A stretch of DNA of 64,000 nt, from NCBI RefSeq assembly GCF_013201075.1, contig NZ_CP053708.1, positions 4,655,501 through 4,719,500 on the forward strand, in the 5' to 3' direction. Under the pieces are notes generated by a model. That model saw nothing but the letters and a program-made list of their open reading frames with translations, made no database searches and was not told the DNA's origin. Both the position numbers and the translations under genes were made by a program. This DNA comes from Lichenicola cladoniae. GTDB taxonomy: Bacteria > Pseudomonadota > Alphaproteobacteria > Acetobacterales > Acetobacteraceae. Below, in pieces: positions 49,238-58,033 of the stretch (within the stretch, counting starts at the first letter, position 1; the number at the start of each line of letters is the position of its first letter).

Positions 49238-50057
49238 AACCGGTGCAGCCTCATCCAATATCTCTCCCCACATCATCGCCATTGCCAACCAGAAAGGCGG
49301 CGTCGGCAAAACCACGACTGCAATCAATCTCGCGACCGCTTTGGCCGTCGCCCGGTATCGGGTCCTGCTGATCGACCTGGATCCGCAGGGCAACGCGTCG
49401 ACTGGTCTCGGGATCGACTATGCAAATCGTCGCGCAGGCAGCTACGCGCTCATGGCGGAAAATCGATCCGTCGACGAGTTGGCCTGTACCACACTGGTTC
49501 CTTTGCTATCGCTGGTGCCGTCCGACAACGAGCTGGCCGGTGCCGAGATCGAGCTTGTCGACATGGAGAAACGCGAATATCGCCTGGCCGAGGTTCTTTC
49601 GCCGCCGGATGCGCCGCTTGCCTACGATTTCATCCTGATCGACTGTCCGCCAAGCCTTGGCCTGCTGACCCTGAACGCGCTGGTCGCAGCCCATTCCGTA
49701 CTGGTGCCGCTGCAGTGCGAGTTCTTTGCCCTGGAGGGCGTCAGCCAGCTCATCCGCACGGTCGAACGGGTCCGGCGCGCCTTCAACTCGAAGCTGCACG
49801 TCCAGGGCCTCGTGCTGACCATGTTCGATCGGCGCAACAACCTGTCCGAACTGGTTGCCGCTGATGCAAGGGGCTTCTTTGGCGAGCAGGTGTTCGAGAC
49901 GGTGATCCCGCGCAATATCCGGATCTCGGAGGCCCAGAGTTACGGCAAGCCGGCGCACCTGTACGATGCGAAGTCCAGCGGCGCCCTCGCCTATGACCGA
50001 CTTGCCCACGAACTGCTCACCCGGACCAACACACCCGCCCCAGGACATGCATCATGA
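49191..50057 (+). CDS. parA: Chromosome partitioning ATPase ParA/Soj
   Basis: A 288-residue Walker-type ATPase that moves ParB-parS complexes. The deviant Walker [11 protein letters not shown] is near residue 34-43, with [12 protein letters not shown] (A'), [12 protein letters not shown] (Walker B) and DRRNNLS. The N-terminal ~25 residues before [10 protein letters not shown] are unconserved. Starts are GTG codons: 49191 (used), 49203 or 49209, all inside the rsmG 3' end, so the true start is unsettled. Overlaps parB by 4 nt. Confidence 0.95.
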   Translation: MKSGVSVSPTGRPAGKTGAASSNISPHIIAIANQKGGVGKTTTAINLATALAVARYRVLLIDLDPQGNASTGLGIDYANRRAGSYALMAENRSVDELACTTLVPLLSLVPSDNELAGAEIELVDMEKREYRLAEVLSPPDAPLAYDFILIDCPPSLGLLTLNALVAAHSVLVPLQCEFFALEGVSQLIRTVERVRRAFNSKLHVQGLVLTMFDRRNNLSELVAADARGFFGEQVFETVIPRNIRISEAQSYGKPAHLYDAKSSGALAYDRLAHELLTRTNTPAPGHAS

Positions 50058-50950
50058 GCGCCAAGAAGGACGCCCACGCGCCCCGGCTCGGCAGAGGCCT
50101 TGCTGCCCTGCTTGGCGACAACCTTGCATCCACCCAGGGCAGCGTATCCGGCGGAAGCATCAACACGCTCCCTGTCGAGTTGCTCGAACCCGGTGCCTTC
50201 CAGCCACGCCAGGTTATGGAGCAGGAACCGCTCGAGGAACTGGCGGACTCGATCCGCTCCAGGGGTATCCTGCAGCCGATCCTGGCCCGCGTGCATCCGG
50301 ACGATCCGAGCCGCTACCAGATCATTGCCGGTGAGCGCCGCTGGCGTGCGGCCCAGCTGGTCGGGCTGCACGAGGTGCCGGTTCATATCCGTGCACTGAC
50401 CGATGCCGATGCCATGGCCGCTTCCCTGGTCGAGAACCTGCAGCGTCGAGACCTGAACGCGATCGAGGAAGCCGAGGGCCTGCAGCGCCTGATGGGCGAG
50501 TTCTCGATGACCCAGGAAGAGCTCGCCGGTGCGGTCGGGAAGTCACGCAGCCATGTCGCCAACACGATGCGGCTGCTGCAATTGCCCCTGTCGGTGCGGC
50601 GCGACGTGATGAAGGGCGACCTGTCGGCAGGCCATGCGCGTGCCCTGATCGGGCACCCCGACCCGGCCAAGGCGGCCATGGCGGTCATCGCGAAGCGCCT
50701 GACCGTGCGGCAGACCGAGGCACTGGCGCAGGCCCACATCACCGCCGCTCGGATCGCCCCTGCCACGGCACGTACTCCGGTTAACCAGCGCGAAGGCAAG
50801 GACCCGGAGATCGACGCGCTGGAACGCGATCTGCGTGAGAAGCTCGGCCTGCGCGTGGAAGTGCAGTTCAACGGTCGTGGCGGTCAGCTTCGCATTCATT
50901 ACGAGACCCTCGATCAGCTCGACGGCGTGCTGCGCCTGCTCAACGGCTGA
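50054..50950 (+). CDS. parB: Chromosome partitioning protein ParB/Spo0J
   Basis: A 298-residue CTP-dependent clamp that binds parS. LGRGLAALLGDN opens it, followed by PGAFQPRQVMEQEPLEELADSIRSRG, the GERRWRAAQLVG arginine motif, ENLQRRDLNAIEEAEGL and the parS-reading helix-turn-helix TQEELAGAVGKSRSHVANTMRLLQLP. The C-terminal ~60 residues make the dimerisation domain. Coupled to parA by an ATGA overlap. Confidence 0.97.
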   Translation: MSAKKDAHAPRLGRGLAALLGDNLASTQGSVSGGSINTLPVELLEPGAFQPRQVMEQEPLEELADSIRSRGILQPILARVHPDDPSRYQIIAGERRWRAAQLVGLHEVPVHIRALTDADAMAASLVENLQRRDLNAIEEAEGLQRLMGEFSMTQEELAGAVGKSRSHVANTMRLLQLPLSVRRDVMKGDLSAGHARALIGHPDPAKAAMAVIAKRLTVRQTEALAQAHITAARIAPATARTPVNQREGKDPEIDALERDLREKLGLRVEVQFNGRGGQLRIHYETLDQLDGVLRLLNG

Positions 50951-51002
50951 GATTTGCAGACCAGCCGAGCACCGGATCCCGCAGTTAATGCAGGCGCCCC
51001 AC

Positions 51003-51032
51003 TTGCCCCGGCCCCGCGCACGCTGCTATAGC
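51003..51032 (+). promoter_or_regulatory. Probable promoter of tRNA-Lys
   Basis: TTGCCC (51003-51008), an 18-bp spacer and TATAGC (51027-51032) lie 48 bp upstream of the tRNA. A near-identical arrangement (TTGCCA, 17 bp, TATACG) precedes the tRNA-Ala gene, which supports both assignments. Confidence 0.5.
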
Positions 51033-51079
51033 GCCGTCTCCCGTAGGGGAACCGGGCTTCGGCCAGGGTTCGACGATGG

Positions 51080-51155
<76 letters not shown>

Positions 51156-51189
51156 CCATCCTTTGGGAATTCCCTGATCCTACCCAGTC

Positions 51190-51639
51190 TCAGAACGGCT
51201 GCACGATCGCCATGATGACGATCACCAGCATCAGGACTGTCGGCACCTCGTTGGCCATCCGGTAGAAGCGCTTTGGCCGCTGGTTGCGATCCAGCAGGAA
51301 GTCCTTCCGCCAGCCGGCACAGGCGCCGTGGAACGCCAGCATCAGCACTGCGCTAGCGAGCTTCACGTACCACCAGCCGGCGTGCCAATCGACCGCACCC
51401 GGGGTCAGGACCATCAGCGTCCCGAAGAACACCGCGGATAGCATGGCCGGCGTGGTGATCTGGCGCAGCAACCGCCGCTCCATCACCTTGAAGCCCTCGC
51501 TTTGCGCCGAGCCCTGCTCGACCGCGCAGTGATAGACGAACAGCCGCGGCAGATAGAACAAGCCGGCCATCCACGCGATCACCGAGATTACGTGAAACGC
51601 CTTCTCCCACAGCAGATAGGGCCCGAGTGCTGCGATCAT
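51190..51639 (-). CDS. hemJ: Protoporphyrinogen oxidase HemJ
   Basis: A 149-residue membrane protein of the HemJ (UPF0093) family that oxidises protoporphyrinogen IX. Four hydrophobic segments; conserved histidines sit in KAFHVISVIAWMAGLFYLPRLFVYH, and KLASAVLMLAFHG and RMANEVPTVLMLVIVIMAI are other family blocks. ATG 51639 lies seven bases after the hemE stop; longer in-frame starts run into hemE and are rejected. Coupled heme genes beside the origin are common in alphaproteobacteria. Confidence 0.93.
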   Translation of the reverse strand: MIAALGPYLLWEKAFHVISVIAWMAGLFYLPRLFVYHCAVEQGSAQSEGFKVMERRLLRQITTPAMLSAVFFGTLMVLTPGAVDWHAGWWYVKLASAVLMLAFHGACAGWRKDFLLDRNQRPKRFYRMANEVPTVLMLVIVIMAIVQPF

Positions 51640-51646
51640 GAACGGG

Positions 51647-52711
51647 TCACAGGCGGCGGACCTGTTCGACCAGGCGACCGACCTCGTCCGGTGAGGTCTG
51701 CGGCAGCACGCCGTGGCCCAGGTTGAAGATATGCGGCCGGCCACGCAGCGTATGGCGGATGCGCTCCACCTCCCGGGTCAGGCCGTCTCCGCCGGCCAGC
51801 AAACACAACGGATCGAGATTGCCCTGTAGCGCCACGGTGTCCGGAACCAGGGTCGCAGCCAGGGCCAGATCCGCCGACGTGTCGAGTGCCAGCGCATTGA
51901 CACCCGTCGCTTTCGCATACTCGCCGACCAGCAATCCACCCAGCCGTGGAAAGCCCAGGATCGGCACCTTCGGATGATGCCGCCTGATCTCGTCGATGAT
52001 CAGCCGGCTCGGCTCGATCACGTAGCGCCGGAACTGCGGCGGCGGCAGCAGGCCGGCCCAGCTGTCGAACAGCATGACCGCTTCGGCGCCTGCCTCGATC
52101 TGCGCACACAGCATCGTGGCGGTGGCCTGTGTCAGCAGATCGATCAGCCGGTCGAACAGGGCCGGTTGCTCGTAGGCCATCCGCCGCGGCTCCAGGAAAT
52201 CACGCGAGCTGCCGCCTTCAACCATGTAGCAGGCCACGGTGAACGGCGACCCGGCAAACCCGATCAACGTCGTGGCACCGGCAACGCCCACTCCCAGAAC
52301 GGACTGGTCCGCTGGCGCATCCAGAGAGCGTCTCAGGCGCCTTAGCGTCTCCATGATGGGAGCGGTGACATCGGCGACCCGTTCGGGCCTCAGCCGGTCC
52401 AGGTCGGTCGCCGAGCGGATCGGTTCCAGCACCGGTCCGACCCCCTCGGCGAAATGCAGCGACTGCCCCATCGCCCACGGCAGGATGAGAATGTCGCTGA
52501 ACAGGATCGCCCCATCCATGCCGTAGCGCCGGATCGGCTGCAGCGTGATCTCGGTCGCGATGTCGGGTGTCATGCAGCGGGTGATGAAGTCCGCCTGAGC
52601 CCTGAGTGCACGGAATTCCGGCAGATAGCGACCGGCCTGGCGCATCAACCACACCGGTGGCGGCCACAGCGCTTCGCCCTGCAGAACCCGCAGTAGCCGC
52701 TTCTCGGTCAT
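51647..52711 (-). CDS. hemE: Uroporphyrinogen decarboxylase
   Basis: Converts uroporphyrinogen III to coproporphyrinogen III. 354 residues. The family signature PVWLMRQAGRYLPEFR is at residues ~18-33, with GFAGSPFTVACYMVEG and MLFDSWAGLL also diagnostic. Its start faces the presumed replication origin, as in Caulobacter and Rickettsia where hemE borders oriC. hemJ follows directly. Confidence 0.97.
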   Translation of the reverse strand: MTEKRLLRVLQGEALWPPPVWLMRQAGRYLPEFRALRAQADFITRCMTPDIATEITLQPIRRYGMDGAILFSDILILPWAMGQSLHFAEGVGPVLEPIRSATDLDRLRPERVADVTAPIMETLRRLRRSLDAPADQSVLGVGVAGATTLIGFAGSPFTVACYMVEGGSSRDFLEPRRMAYEQPALFDRLIDLLTQATATMLCAQIEAGAEAVMLFDSWAGLLPPPQFRRYVIEPSRLIIDEIRRHHPKVPILGFPRLGGLLVGEYAKATGVNALALDTSADLALAATLVPDTVALQGNLDPLCLLAGGDGLTREVERIRHTLRGRPHIFNLGHGVLPQTSPDEVGRLVEQVRRL

Positions 52712-53050
52712 TGTCAGTTCGCCTGTGCCTGCGTGGGTCCGGCGTATCCGGTCTCGTCAGAGTGCCGTGATCTAAACATGAAAGAAGAAGAAGAAAATGG
52801 CTGGAGTCTTAGTAGGGCCTGTGGATGTCGGGGTACCCGGCTTCCGAAAAACGTACCCCGCTTTCCCCACAGCGTGTACAACTCCCAACGTGCTGATCCG
52901 CCTAAGCTTTCAGAAGTTATCCGCAAGTTCCTGACATGGGGCTGTGTACAACCCACCGCTATAGCCGCCGCGTCATGTCATGCACGTGACTCGGTACCCC
53001 GCCTGGCCGAAGGCGTTATCATCCCCGTGTACCCCAGGACTCACACACGC
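52712..53050. other. Probable chromosomal replication origin (oriC)
   Basis: A 339-bp noncoding region between hemE and maf. It contains TTATCCGCA (52917-52925, one mismatch to the E. coli DnaA box) and weaker boxes at 52820-52828 (ACATCCACA on the minus strand), 52863-52871 (TTCCCCACA) and 52943-52951 (TTGTACACA on the minus strand). A purine-rich AT patch at 52772-52797 could be the unwinding element. Three GANTC methylation sites (52804, 52988, 53038) and four copies of GTACCCC (52830 in inverted form, 52853, 52994, 53029) are clustered here. Position beside hemE and ~4 kb from parS supports the call; no search has been run. Confidence 0.75.
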
Positions 53051-53686
53051 GTGACAGACCCCTCCAGCCTGCAACGTCCGCACGCGTCGATCATCCTCGC
53101 CAGCGCATCATCGAGTCGGCTTGCCCTGCTGCAGGCAGCCGGGCTGAGCGTCACCGTCCGGAAGCCGTCGGTCGACGAGGATGTGCTGAAGCGTCAGGCC
53201 AAGGCGAAGGGGATGCAGGCGGCCGACGCAGCCCTGATGCTGGCCGAGCGGAAGGCAGGCTCGGTCTCGGGCCAGCCCGGCATCAACCCCGATGCGCTGG
53301 TCATCGGAGCCGACCAGCTCCTGGTGTGCGACGGGCGCTGGTACGACAAGCCGGTCGACCTGGCCGATGCGCGGACGCAGCTGAAGGCGCTGAGCGGCCG
53401 GACGCATCTGCTGCACACCGCGGTGGCCTGCTGCAGGCATGGCACGACGGTGTGGCGGCATGTCGCGGCGCCGGTCCTCTCCATGCGCCGGCTGACCGAT
53501 GCATTCCTCGATGCGTATCTCTCTGTCGAGGCGGATCACGTGTTGCACTGTGTCGGCGCCTATCGGCTCGAGGGACCCGGCATCCACCTGTTCGACGCGG
53601 TCGAAGGCGAGCATGCCGCGATCCTGGGCTTGCCGCTTCTGGCGCTGCTGGGCTTCCTGAGACAGCAGGATATACTTGTCGGCTGA
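53051..53686 (+). CDS. maf: Maf-like nucleoside triphosphate pyrophosphatase
   Basis: A 211-residue protein of the Maf/HAM1-like family that hydrolyses noncanonical or excess dNTP/UTP-type nucleotides. IILASASSSRLALLQAAGL replaces the usual LASxSPRR, VIGADQLLVCDGRWYDKP has GADQ where GADT is common, and GAYRLEGPGIHLF is the second block. The GTG at 53051 is the chosen start because the upstream open frame crosses the origin region. No strong Shine-Dalgarno is visible. Confidence 0.9.
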   Translation: MTDPSSLQRPHASIILASASSSRLALLQAAGLSVTVRKPSVDEDVLKRQAKAKGMQAADAALMLAERKAGSVSGQPGINPDALVIGADQLLVCDGRWYDKPVDLADARTQLKALSGRTHLLHTAVACCRHGTTVWRHVAAPVLSMRRLTDAFLDAYLSVEADHVLHCVGAYRLEGPGIHLFDAVEGEHAAILGLPLLALLGFLRQQDILVG

Positions 53687-53723
53687 GATCATGGCCTCGT
53701 TGCAAAAGCCTCGGGCCCAGGCT

Positions 53724-53752
53724 TGCCACCATCCCGAACCACCGCTATACGC
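53724..53752 (+). promoter_or_regulatory. Probable promoter of tRNA-Ala
   Basis: TTGCCA (53724-53729), 17-bp spacer, TATACG (53747-53752), 43 bp before the tRNA. It mirrors the tRNA-Lys promoter. Confidence 0.55.
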
Positions 53753-53795
53753 CGCGCACCCAGGCACATCACGATCGGTGTGCCGACCAGACGAT

Positions 53796-53871
53796 GGGGC
53801 CATAGCTCAGCTGGGAGAGCGCCTGAATGGCATTCAGGAGGTCAGCGGTTCGATCCCGCTTGGCTCCACCA
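53796..53871 (+). tRNA. tRNA-Ala (anticodon GGC)
   Basis: A 76-base gene with encoded CCA. Acceptor GGGGCCA pairs with TGGCTCC (one G-U pair); D arm TAGCTCAGCTGGGAGAGC; anticodon stem CCTGA/TCAGG with loop ATGGCAT giving GGC; T arm with GGTTCGATCCC. Located between maf and the ferredoxin-like gene. Confidence 0.97.
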
Positions 53872-53953
53872 GTCCCCTCGTCCACGGACGAATTTCCCGA
53901 CTTCGACCATTTGTCCGCCCATGCGTTGAGGATCCCGGTGACAGGGGTTTTCG

Positions 53954-54352
53954 ATGAGCAAGAAGCACAAAGCGGTTTCCGGCGAGATCATCACCGCCAG
54001 GGGTCCCTGGCGGGAAGTGCTGCTGGTCTGCCGGAAATGCAGCGGCAAGGTGAAGGGCGGGTTCGGGCCGAAGGAAAAGGACGCGTTTCCGGATGCCTTC
54101 AAGCAGGTGCTGCGTGATCTCGGTCGCCGTCGCGACGTCCGTGTCCTGGAGGTCGGCTGCCTCGGCGTCTGTCCGAAGGACGCGCTGACCATGATACGCG
54201 GCAGTGCTCCCGCCGAAATGCTGGTCATACCGACGGGCCTGGATCTGACGTTGCTGGCAAGTCGGCTGATCGGCCCGGTTCAGCCGGCCACTTCGACCCT
54301 GCCTGAACCCGAGCCTGCAAACCCGGCAGGGAACCCGGCCTTTCCGGCTTGA
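53954..54352 (+). CDS. [2Fe-2S] ferredoxin-like protein, thioredoxin fold
   Basis: A 132-residue cytosolic protein. Cysteines in LLVCRKCSGKVKGGFG and, ~50 residues on, in VGCLGVCPKDA have the pattern of thioredoxin-like 2Fe-2S ferredoxins. The C-terminal ~30 residues are a Pro-rich tail. These proteins are electron carriers or iron-sulphur sensors; no specific redox partner is adjacent. ATG 53954 gives MSKKHKAVSG. Confidence 0.8.
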   Translation: MSKKHKAVSGEIITARGPWREVLLVCRKCSGKVKGGFGPKEKDAFPDAFKQVLRDLGRRRDVRVLEVGCLGVCPKDALTMIRGSAPAEMLVIPTGLDLTLLASRLIGPVQPATSTLPEPEPANPAGNPAFPA

Positions 54353-54400
54353 CACCGGACGGTCCAAACGCTTCCTGGCAAATCCGTTCGAGAGCTGTCG

Positions 54401-55039
54401 ATGTTCCTGCTGCACCATCTCGATCATCTTCTCGAGCATTACGGCTACAGCCTGGTCGGCATCATCGTCATGCTCGAAAGCATGGGTGCGCCGCTACCAG
54501 GTGAGAGCCTGATCATCGGCACCGCGCTGTATTGCGCAGCCACCCATAAGCTCGACATCGTCTGGGTCATCGTCGTCGCCATCGCCGGTGCGATCATGGG
54601 CGACAATCTGGGTTACCTGATCGGTCGCAGCGTCGGCTTTCGGGTTCTGGCGCGCTGGGGAGGTCGGATCGGCCTCACCGAGGAACGGCTGCTGCTCGGC
54701 CGCTACCTGTTCCGCAAGCACGGCGGCAAGGTGGTCTTCTTCGGACGATTCATCGCCATCCTGCGCACGTTCGCAGCCCTGCTTGCCGGCGCCAACCGGA
54801 TGCCGTGGCACACGTTCCTGTTCTACAACACGCTGGGCGGGATCGGCTGGGCCGGTGGCTATTCGCTTGCCGCCTACCTGCTCGGGAGCCAAGTCGAGAA
54901 GATATCCGGCCCGCTCGGCATAGGGTTCGGCATCGTTGCGGTGCTTGTCCTCGGCAGCGGCTTCCTGTTCCTGAAGCGAAACGAGAAGCGACTGACCGAG
55001 GAGGCGCTGGCAGCGGCCAAGGCGGATCAGCCGGCCTGA
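54401..55039 (+). CDS. DedA/VTT-domain inner-membrane protein
   Basis: A 212-residue DedA family protein, proposed to flip polyprenyl phosphate or phospholipids across the inner membrane. MLESMGAPLPGESLIIG, GDNLGYLIGRSVGFRVLARWGGR, FRKHGGKVVFFGRFIAILRTFAALLAG (with conserved charged residues) and GGIGWAGGYSLAAYLLG are family positions. Four to five hydrophobic segments. Converges with the deaminase gene 18 bp on; no terminator is visible. Confidence 0.93.
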   Translation: MFLLHHLDHLLEHYGYSLVGIIVMLESMGAPLPGESLIIGTALYCAATHKLDIVWVIVVAIAGAIMGDNLGYLIGRSVGFRVLARWGGRIGLTEERLLLGRYLFRKHGGKVVFFGRFIAILRTFAALLAGANRMPWHTFLFYNTLGGIGWAGGYSLAAYLLGSQVEKISGPLGIGFGIVAVLVLGSGFLFLKRNEKRLTEEALAAAKADQPA

Positions 55040-55057
55040 ACCCTTATCGATGCCAGT

Positions 55058-55552
55058 TCAGACGTTCGCCTGCTCCTGCTCCGGCGGATCGTCGCCAGGC
55101 TTGTAGTACAGCGCAGCACATTCCTGCAGCAGCAGGCCGCCCGTGGCCGTCATATCGTTGCGGAACGCGTCGTCGATGATGTCGAGCACGTCAAGGTGAC
55201 GATCCTCGAAATACATCCTGTGCACATCCGTCCGGCATGCGCCGTAGACGATCCGCTCGATGCTGGTCCAGATGCTGGCCATGCTGCACATCCCACATGG
55301 TTGCAGCGTCGAATACAGTGTCGCGCCGCGCAGATCGTCGCGTCCAAGGCTCTCGCAGGCACGTCGTATGGCCACGATCTCGGCATGCGCACTTGGATCA
55401 TGACGGATCCCGACCTCGTTATGGCCGTCGCCGACGACCTGGCCGTCGAGCACGATCACGCAGCCGATCGGGCCGGCGCCCGGCCTATCCCGTCCGGTTG
55501 CGGCGAGCTCCAGGGCCCGGCGCATGAAGCGCTCGTCGTCAGTGCTGGTCAT
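55058..55552 (-). CDS. Nucleoside/nucleobase deaminase (cytidine deaminase-like zinc enzyme)
   Basis: A 164-residue zinc deaminase. The HAE motif in HDPSAHAEIVAIRRA and the PCGMC motif in TLQPCGMCSMASI bind the catalytic zinc. Overall layout resembles guanine deaminase and TadA-like enzymes, but the substrate is not fixed by sequence. It overlaps the end of xth by 14 nt and is probably co-transcribed with it. Confidence 0.9.
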   Translation of the reverse strand: MTSTDDERFMRRALELAATGRDRPGAGPIGCVIVLDGQVVGDGHNEVGIRHDPSAHAEIVAIRRACESLGRDDLRGATLYSTLQPCGMCSMASIWTSIERIVYGACRTDVHRMYFEDRHLDVLDIIDDAFRNDMTATGGLLLQECAALYYKPGDDPPEQEQANV

Positions 55553-56366
55553 GGTCGGGAAACGGCGCGAGCGGCCTGCCGTTCCGGGCGCGTTTGTTGC
55601 TCACCGAAGCCCAGGCCGGGGCATGGTCGCTGGCGTTCTGTTCGCCGCGCACCGACCGGTCCACCCCGGCATCGGTTAGCCGGCCAGCCAGATCGGGGCT
55701 CAGCAGGATGTGGTCAAGCCGCAGCCCGGCATCGCGCGAGAAGCCATCGCGCATGTAGTCCCAGAAGGACGGCAGCGGCCCGGCCGGGTGGATGGTCCGC
55801 AACGCGTCCGTCCAGCCCTGGGCCAGTAGCCGGGCGAACGCTTCCCGGACGACCGGCTGCAGCAGCGCGTTCCGGCCCCAGGATTTGCTCGGATAGATGT
55901 CGGCATCGGTCGGCACGACGTTGTAGTCACCGGCGAGCACCACCGGCAGCCCGGTCGCGTGCAGCTCGGCGGCATGAATAATAAGCCGCTCGAACCAGGC
56001 GAGCTTGTAGTCGAACTTCGGGCCCGGCTGCGGATTGCCGTTCGGCAGATAGAGGCAGGCGATCAGCACGCCATCGACCGCCGCCTCGAGATAGCGTGCC
56101 TGATCGTCGTGCGGACCGCCCGGCAAGCTGCGCCGGGTCGGCACCGGTTCGCGGCCACGCGCCAGGATCGCCACGCCGTTCCAGCTCCGCTCGCCCTGCC
56201 ATACCGCCTCGTAGCCGGCCTCCCTGATCGCATCGCGCGGGAAGTCGGCATGGGCCGCCTTGAGTTCCTGCAGGCAGGCCACATCCGGCTTCGCAGCCTG
56301 CAGCCAAGCCAGCAGGTTCGGCAGCCGCCGGTTGATGCCGTTGATGTTGAAGGTGGCGATTTTCAC
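55539..56366 (-). CDS. xth: Exodeoxyribonuclease III
   Basis: AP endonuclease/3'-5' exonuclease of base-excision repair, 275 residues. KIATFNINGINRRLPNLLAWL, CLQELK (metal Glu), the AGDYNVVP block and the C-terminal RLDHILLSPDLAG, SDHAP catalytic His/Asp are all present. The start is GTG 56366, giving the normal N-terminus; the frame upstream is open but unrelated. Divergent from the S10 peptidase gene. Confidence 0.96.
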   Translation of the reverse strand: MKIATFNINGINRRLPNLLAWLQAAKPDVACLQELKAAHADFPRDAIREAGYEAVWQGERSWNGVAILARGREPVPTRRSLPGGPHDDQARYLEAAVDGVLIACLYLPNGNPQPGPKFDYKLAWFERLIIHAAELHATGLPVVLAGDYNVVPTDADIYPSKSWGRNALLQPVVREAFARLLAQGWTDALRTIHPAGPLPSFWDYMRDGFSRDAGLRLDHILLSPDLAGRLTDAGVDRSVRGEQNASDHAPAWASVSNKRARNGRPLAPFPDHDQH

Positions 56367-56464
56367 GCTCGTTCGAACGCGGCAACCGGGGCCAGGATTT
56401 GCGCACACTGGACGCATGGCTTTTTCCAATAAAGAGTCAGGGTGTTGCAACGCCTGGATTTGCC

Positions 56465-58033
56465 ATGACCCCTCTGCCGCCGACCATGTCCGCCCGTCCG
56501 AAACGACTGCTTGCCATCCTGCTGATGACCAGCGGTCTGGTTGCCACGTCGGCCCTGGCCGACGACACGCACGGACTGGCGGCTCCGGTATCGGCAGCAC
56601 CGGCAGCCAAGCCTGTACCGGTCGACAAGCCGGAAAAATCCGACAACGCCCTGATTGCCGAGTTGCCGGCGGACAGCGTTACCCATCACGACCTGACCCT
56701 GGCCGCCGGCCATCTCGGCTATACTGCCACGGCGGGAACACTGACCCTGCGCGACGATGAAGGCGCGCCGTCCGCCAAAGTCTTCTACGTGGCCTATGTC
56801 GCGGACGGGCAGCAGGTAGCGCGTAGACCGGTCAGCTTCTTCTTCAACGGTGGTCCCGGCGCCGGCACCGCCTTCCTGCATCTGGGTGCCGCCGGACCGG
56901 TCGTGCTGAACTTTCCGGCCGCCAACCCGACCGACGGTGCCAATGCGCAACTCGGTCCCAACCCGGATAGCTGGCTGCGCTTCACCGACATGGTATTCAT
57001 CGATGCGGTCGGCACCGGCTACAGCCTGCCGGAAAAGCCGGCCAAGGCGCCCAAGCAGTTCTGGGGCGTGAAGCAGGACGGGTCTGCCTTTGCCGATGCA
57101 ATCCGGCTCTGGCTGGAAGCCAACCGCCGTCAGCGCTCGCCGAAATACCTGGTCGGCGAGAGCTATGGCGGCATCCGCTCGATCAAGACCGCCTATGCGC
57201 TGCAGACCGAGCAGAACATCCCTCTCGCCGGGATCGTCATGATCTCGCCGGCGATCGAGATGAACCTGATCGGCAGCACCGACAATCCGCTGGCTGATGC
57301 GATCCTGTTGCCGAGCCTGGCCGCGGCTGCCCTGGAGCGCGATCACAAGCTCACCCCGCAGGCGGTCGACGATGCATACCGCTACGCGTTCGGCCCGTAT
57401 CTCTCGACGCTGGCAGGCCCGCCGCTCGGTGCCGACGCGGCGCACGATTTCTATGGCAAGGTCGCTGCCATGACCGGCCTGCCCGAGGCTGTCGTTGCCA
57501 AGGAACGCGCCCAGATCGATCCGCAGGCACATGACGTGCGCAGCCGTGACGGCCGCCTCTACAGCCTGTATGACGGAACACTCTCGATCGCCGATCCCTA
57601 TCCCGAAGGCATCGACAATGGCGACAGTCCGGAACCGGTGCTGGCCGGCTACGGCCTCGCCTACGGCAATGCCTTCACCGGCTATGTCGAGGATGCGCTC
57701 GGCTTTCGCACCGATCTGAAATACGACCTGCTGAACCTCGCGGTGAACAAGGCCTGGGACTACAAGGAAGGCGGCGACCTGATCTCGCGGGGGATGCCGG
57801 ATCTGCGCAAGCTGATGGCGGTCAATCCGTCGCTGCGGGTCTTCATCGCCAACGGCTATTTCGACCTGACCTGTCCGTTTTCGGGAAGCCGCTGGCTGAT
57901 CGAGCACATGCCGGTCGGCCGCGATCGCGTGCGGCTCAAGGTCTATCCGGGCGGCCACATGCTTTACACGCGGCCGGATAGCCGTGCAGCACTCGCGCAC
58001 GATGTCTCAGCTCTCTACACCGGCAGCCCGTAG
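56465..58033 (+). CDS. Serine carboxypeptidase, peptidase family S10, secreted
   Basis: A 522-residue alpha/beta hydrolase with a Sec signal peptide (residues 1-~32, ending LADDTH). The oxyanion-hole block FFFNGGPGAG and the nucleophile elbow GESYGG are typical of S10 enzymes; the Asp and His follow in NGYFDLTCPF and YPGGHMLY. Start 56465 or 56486 (both ATG). S10 enzymes remove C-terminal residues, often at acid pH, which suits an acidophilic acetic acid bacterium. Overlaps the DUF2459 gene by 32 nt. Confidence 0.92.
   Translation: MTPLPPTMSARPKRLLAILLMTSGLVATSALADDTHGLAAPVSAAPAAKPVPVDKPEKSDNALIAELPADSVTHHDLTLAAGHLGYTATAGTLTLRDDEGAPSAKVFYVAYVADGQQVARRPVSFFFNGGPGAGTAFLHLGAAGPVVLNFPAANPTDGANAQLGPNPDSWLRFTDMVFIDAVGTGYSLPEKPAKAPKQFWGVKQDGSAFADAIRLWLEANRRQRSPKYLVGESYGGIRSIKTAYALQTEQNIPLAGIVMISPAIEMNLIGSTDNPLADAILLPSLAAAALERDHKLTPQAVDDAYRYAFGPYLSTLAGPPLGADAAHDFYGKVAAMTGLPEAVVAKERAQIDPQAHDVRSRDGRLYSLYDGTLSIADPYPEGIDNGDSPEPVLAGYGLAYGNAFTGYVEDALGFRTDLKYDLLNLAVNKAWDYKEGGDLISRGMPDLRKLMAVNPSLRVFIANGYFDLTCPFSGSRWLIEHMPVGRDRVRLKVYPGGHMLYTRPDSRAALAHDVSALYTGSP

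Noticed and set aside
52733-53050. In-frame upstream extension of maf through the hemE-maf spacer
   Set aside because: The ~106 extra residues do not resemble Maf, contain DnaA-box-like DNA, and Maf proteins begin just before the LASAS block.
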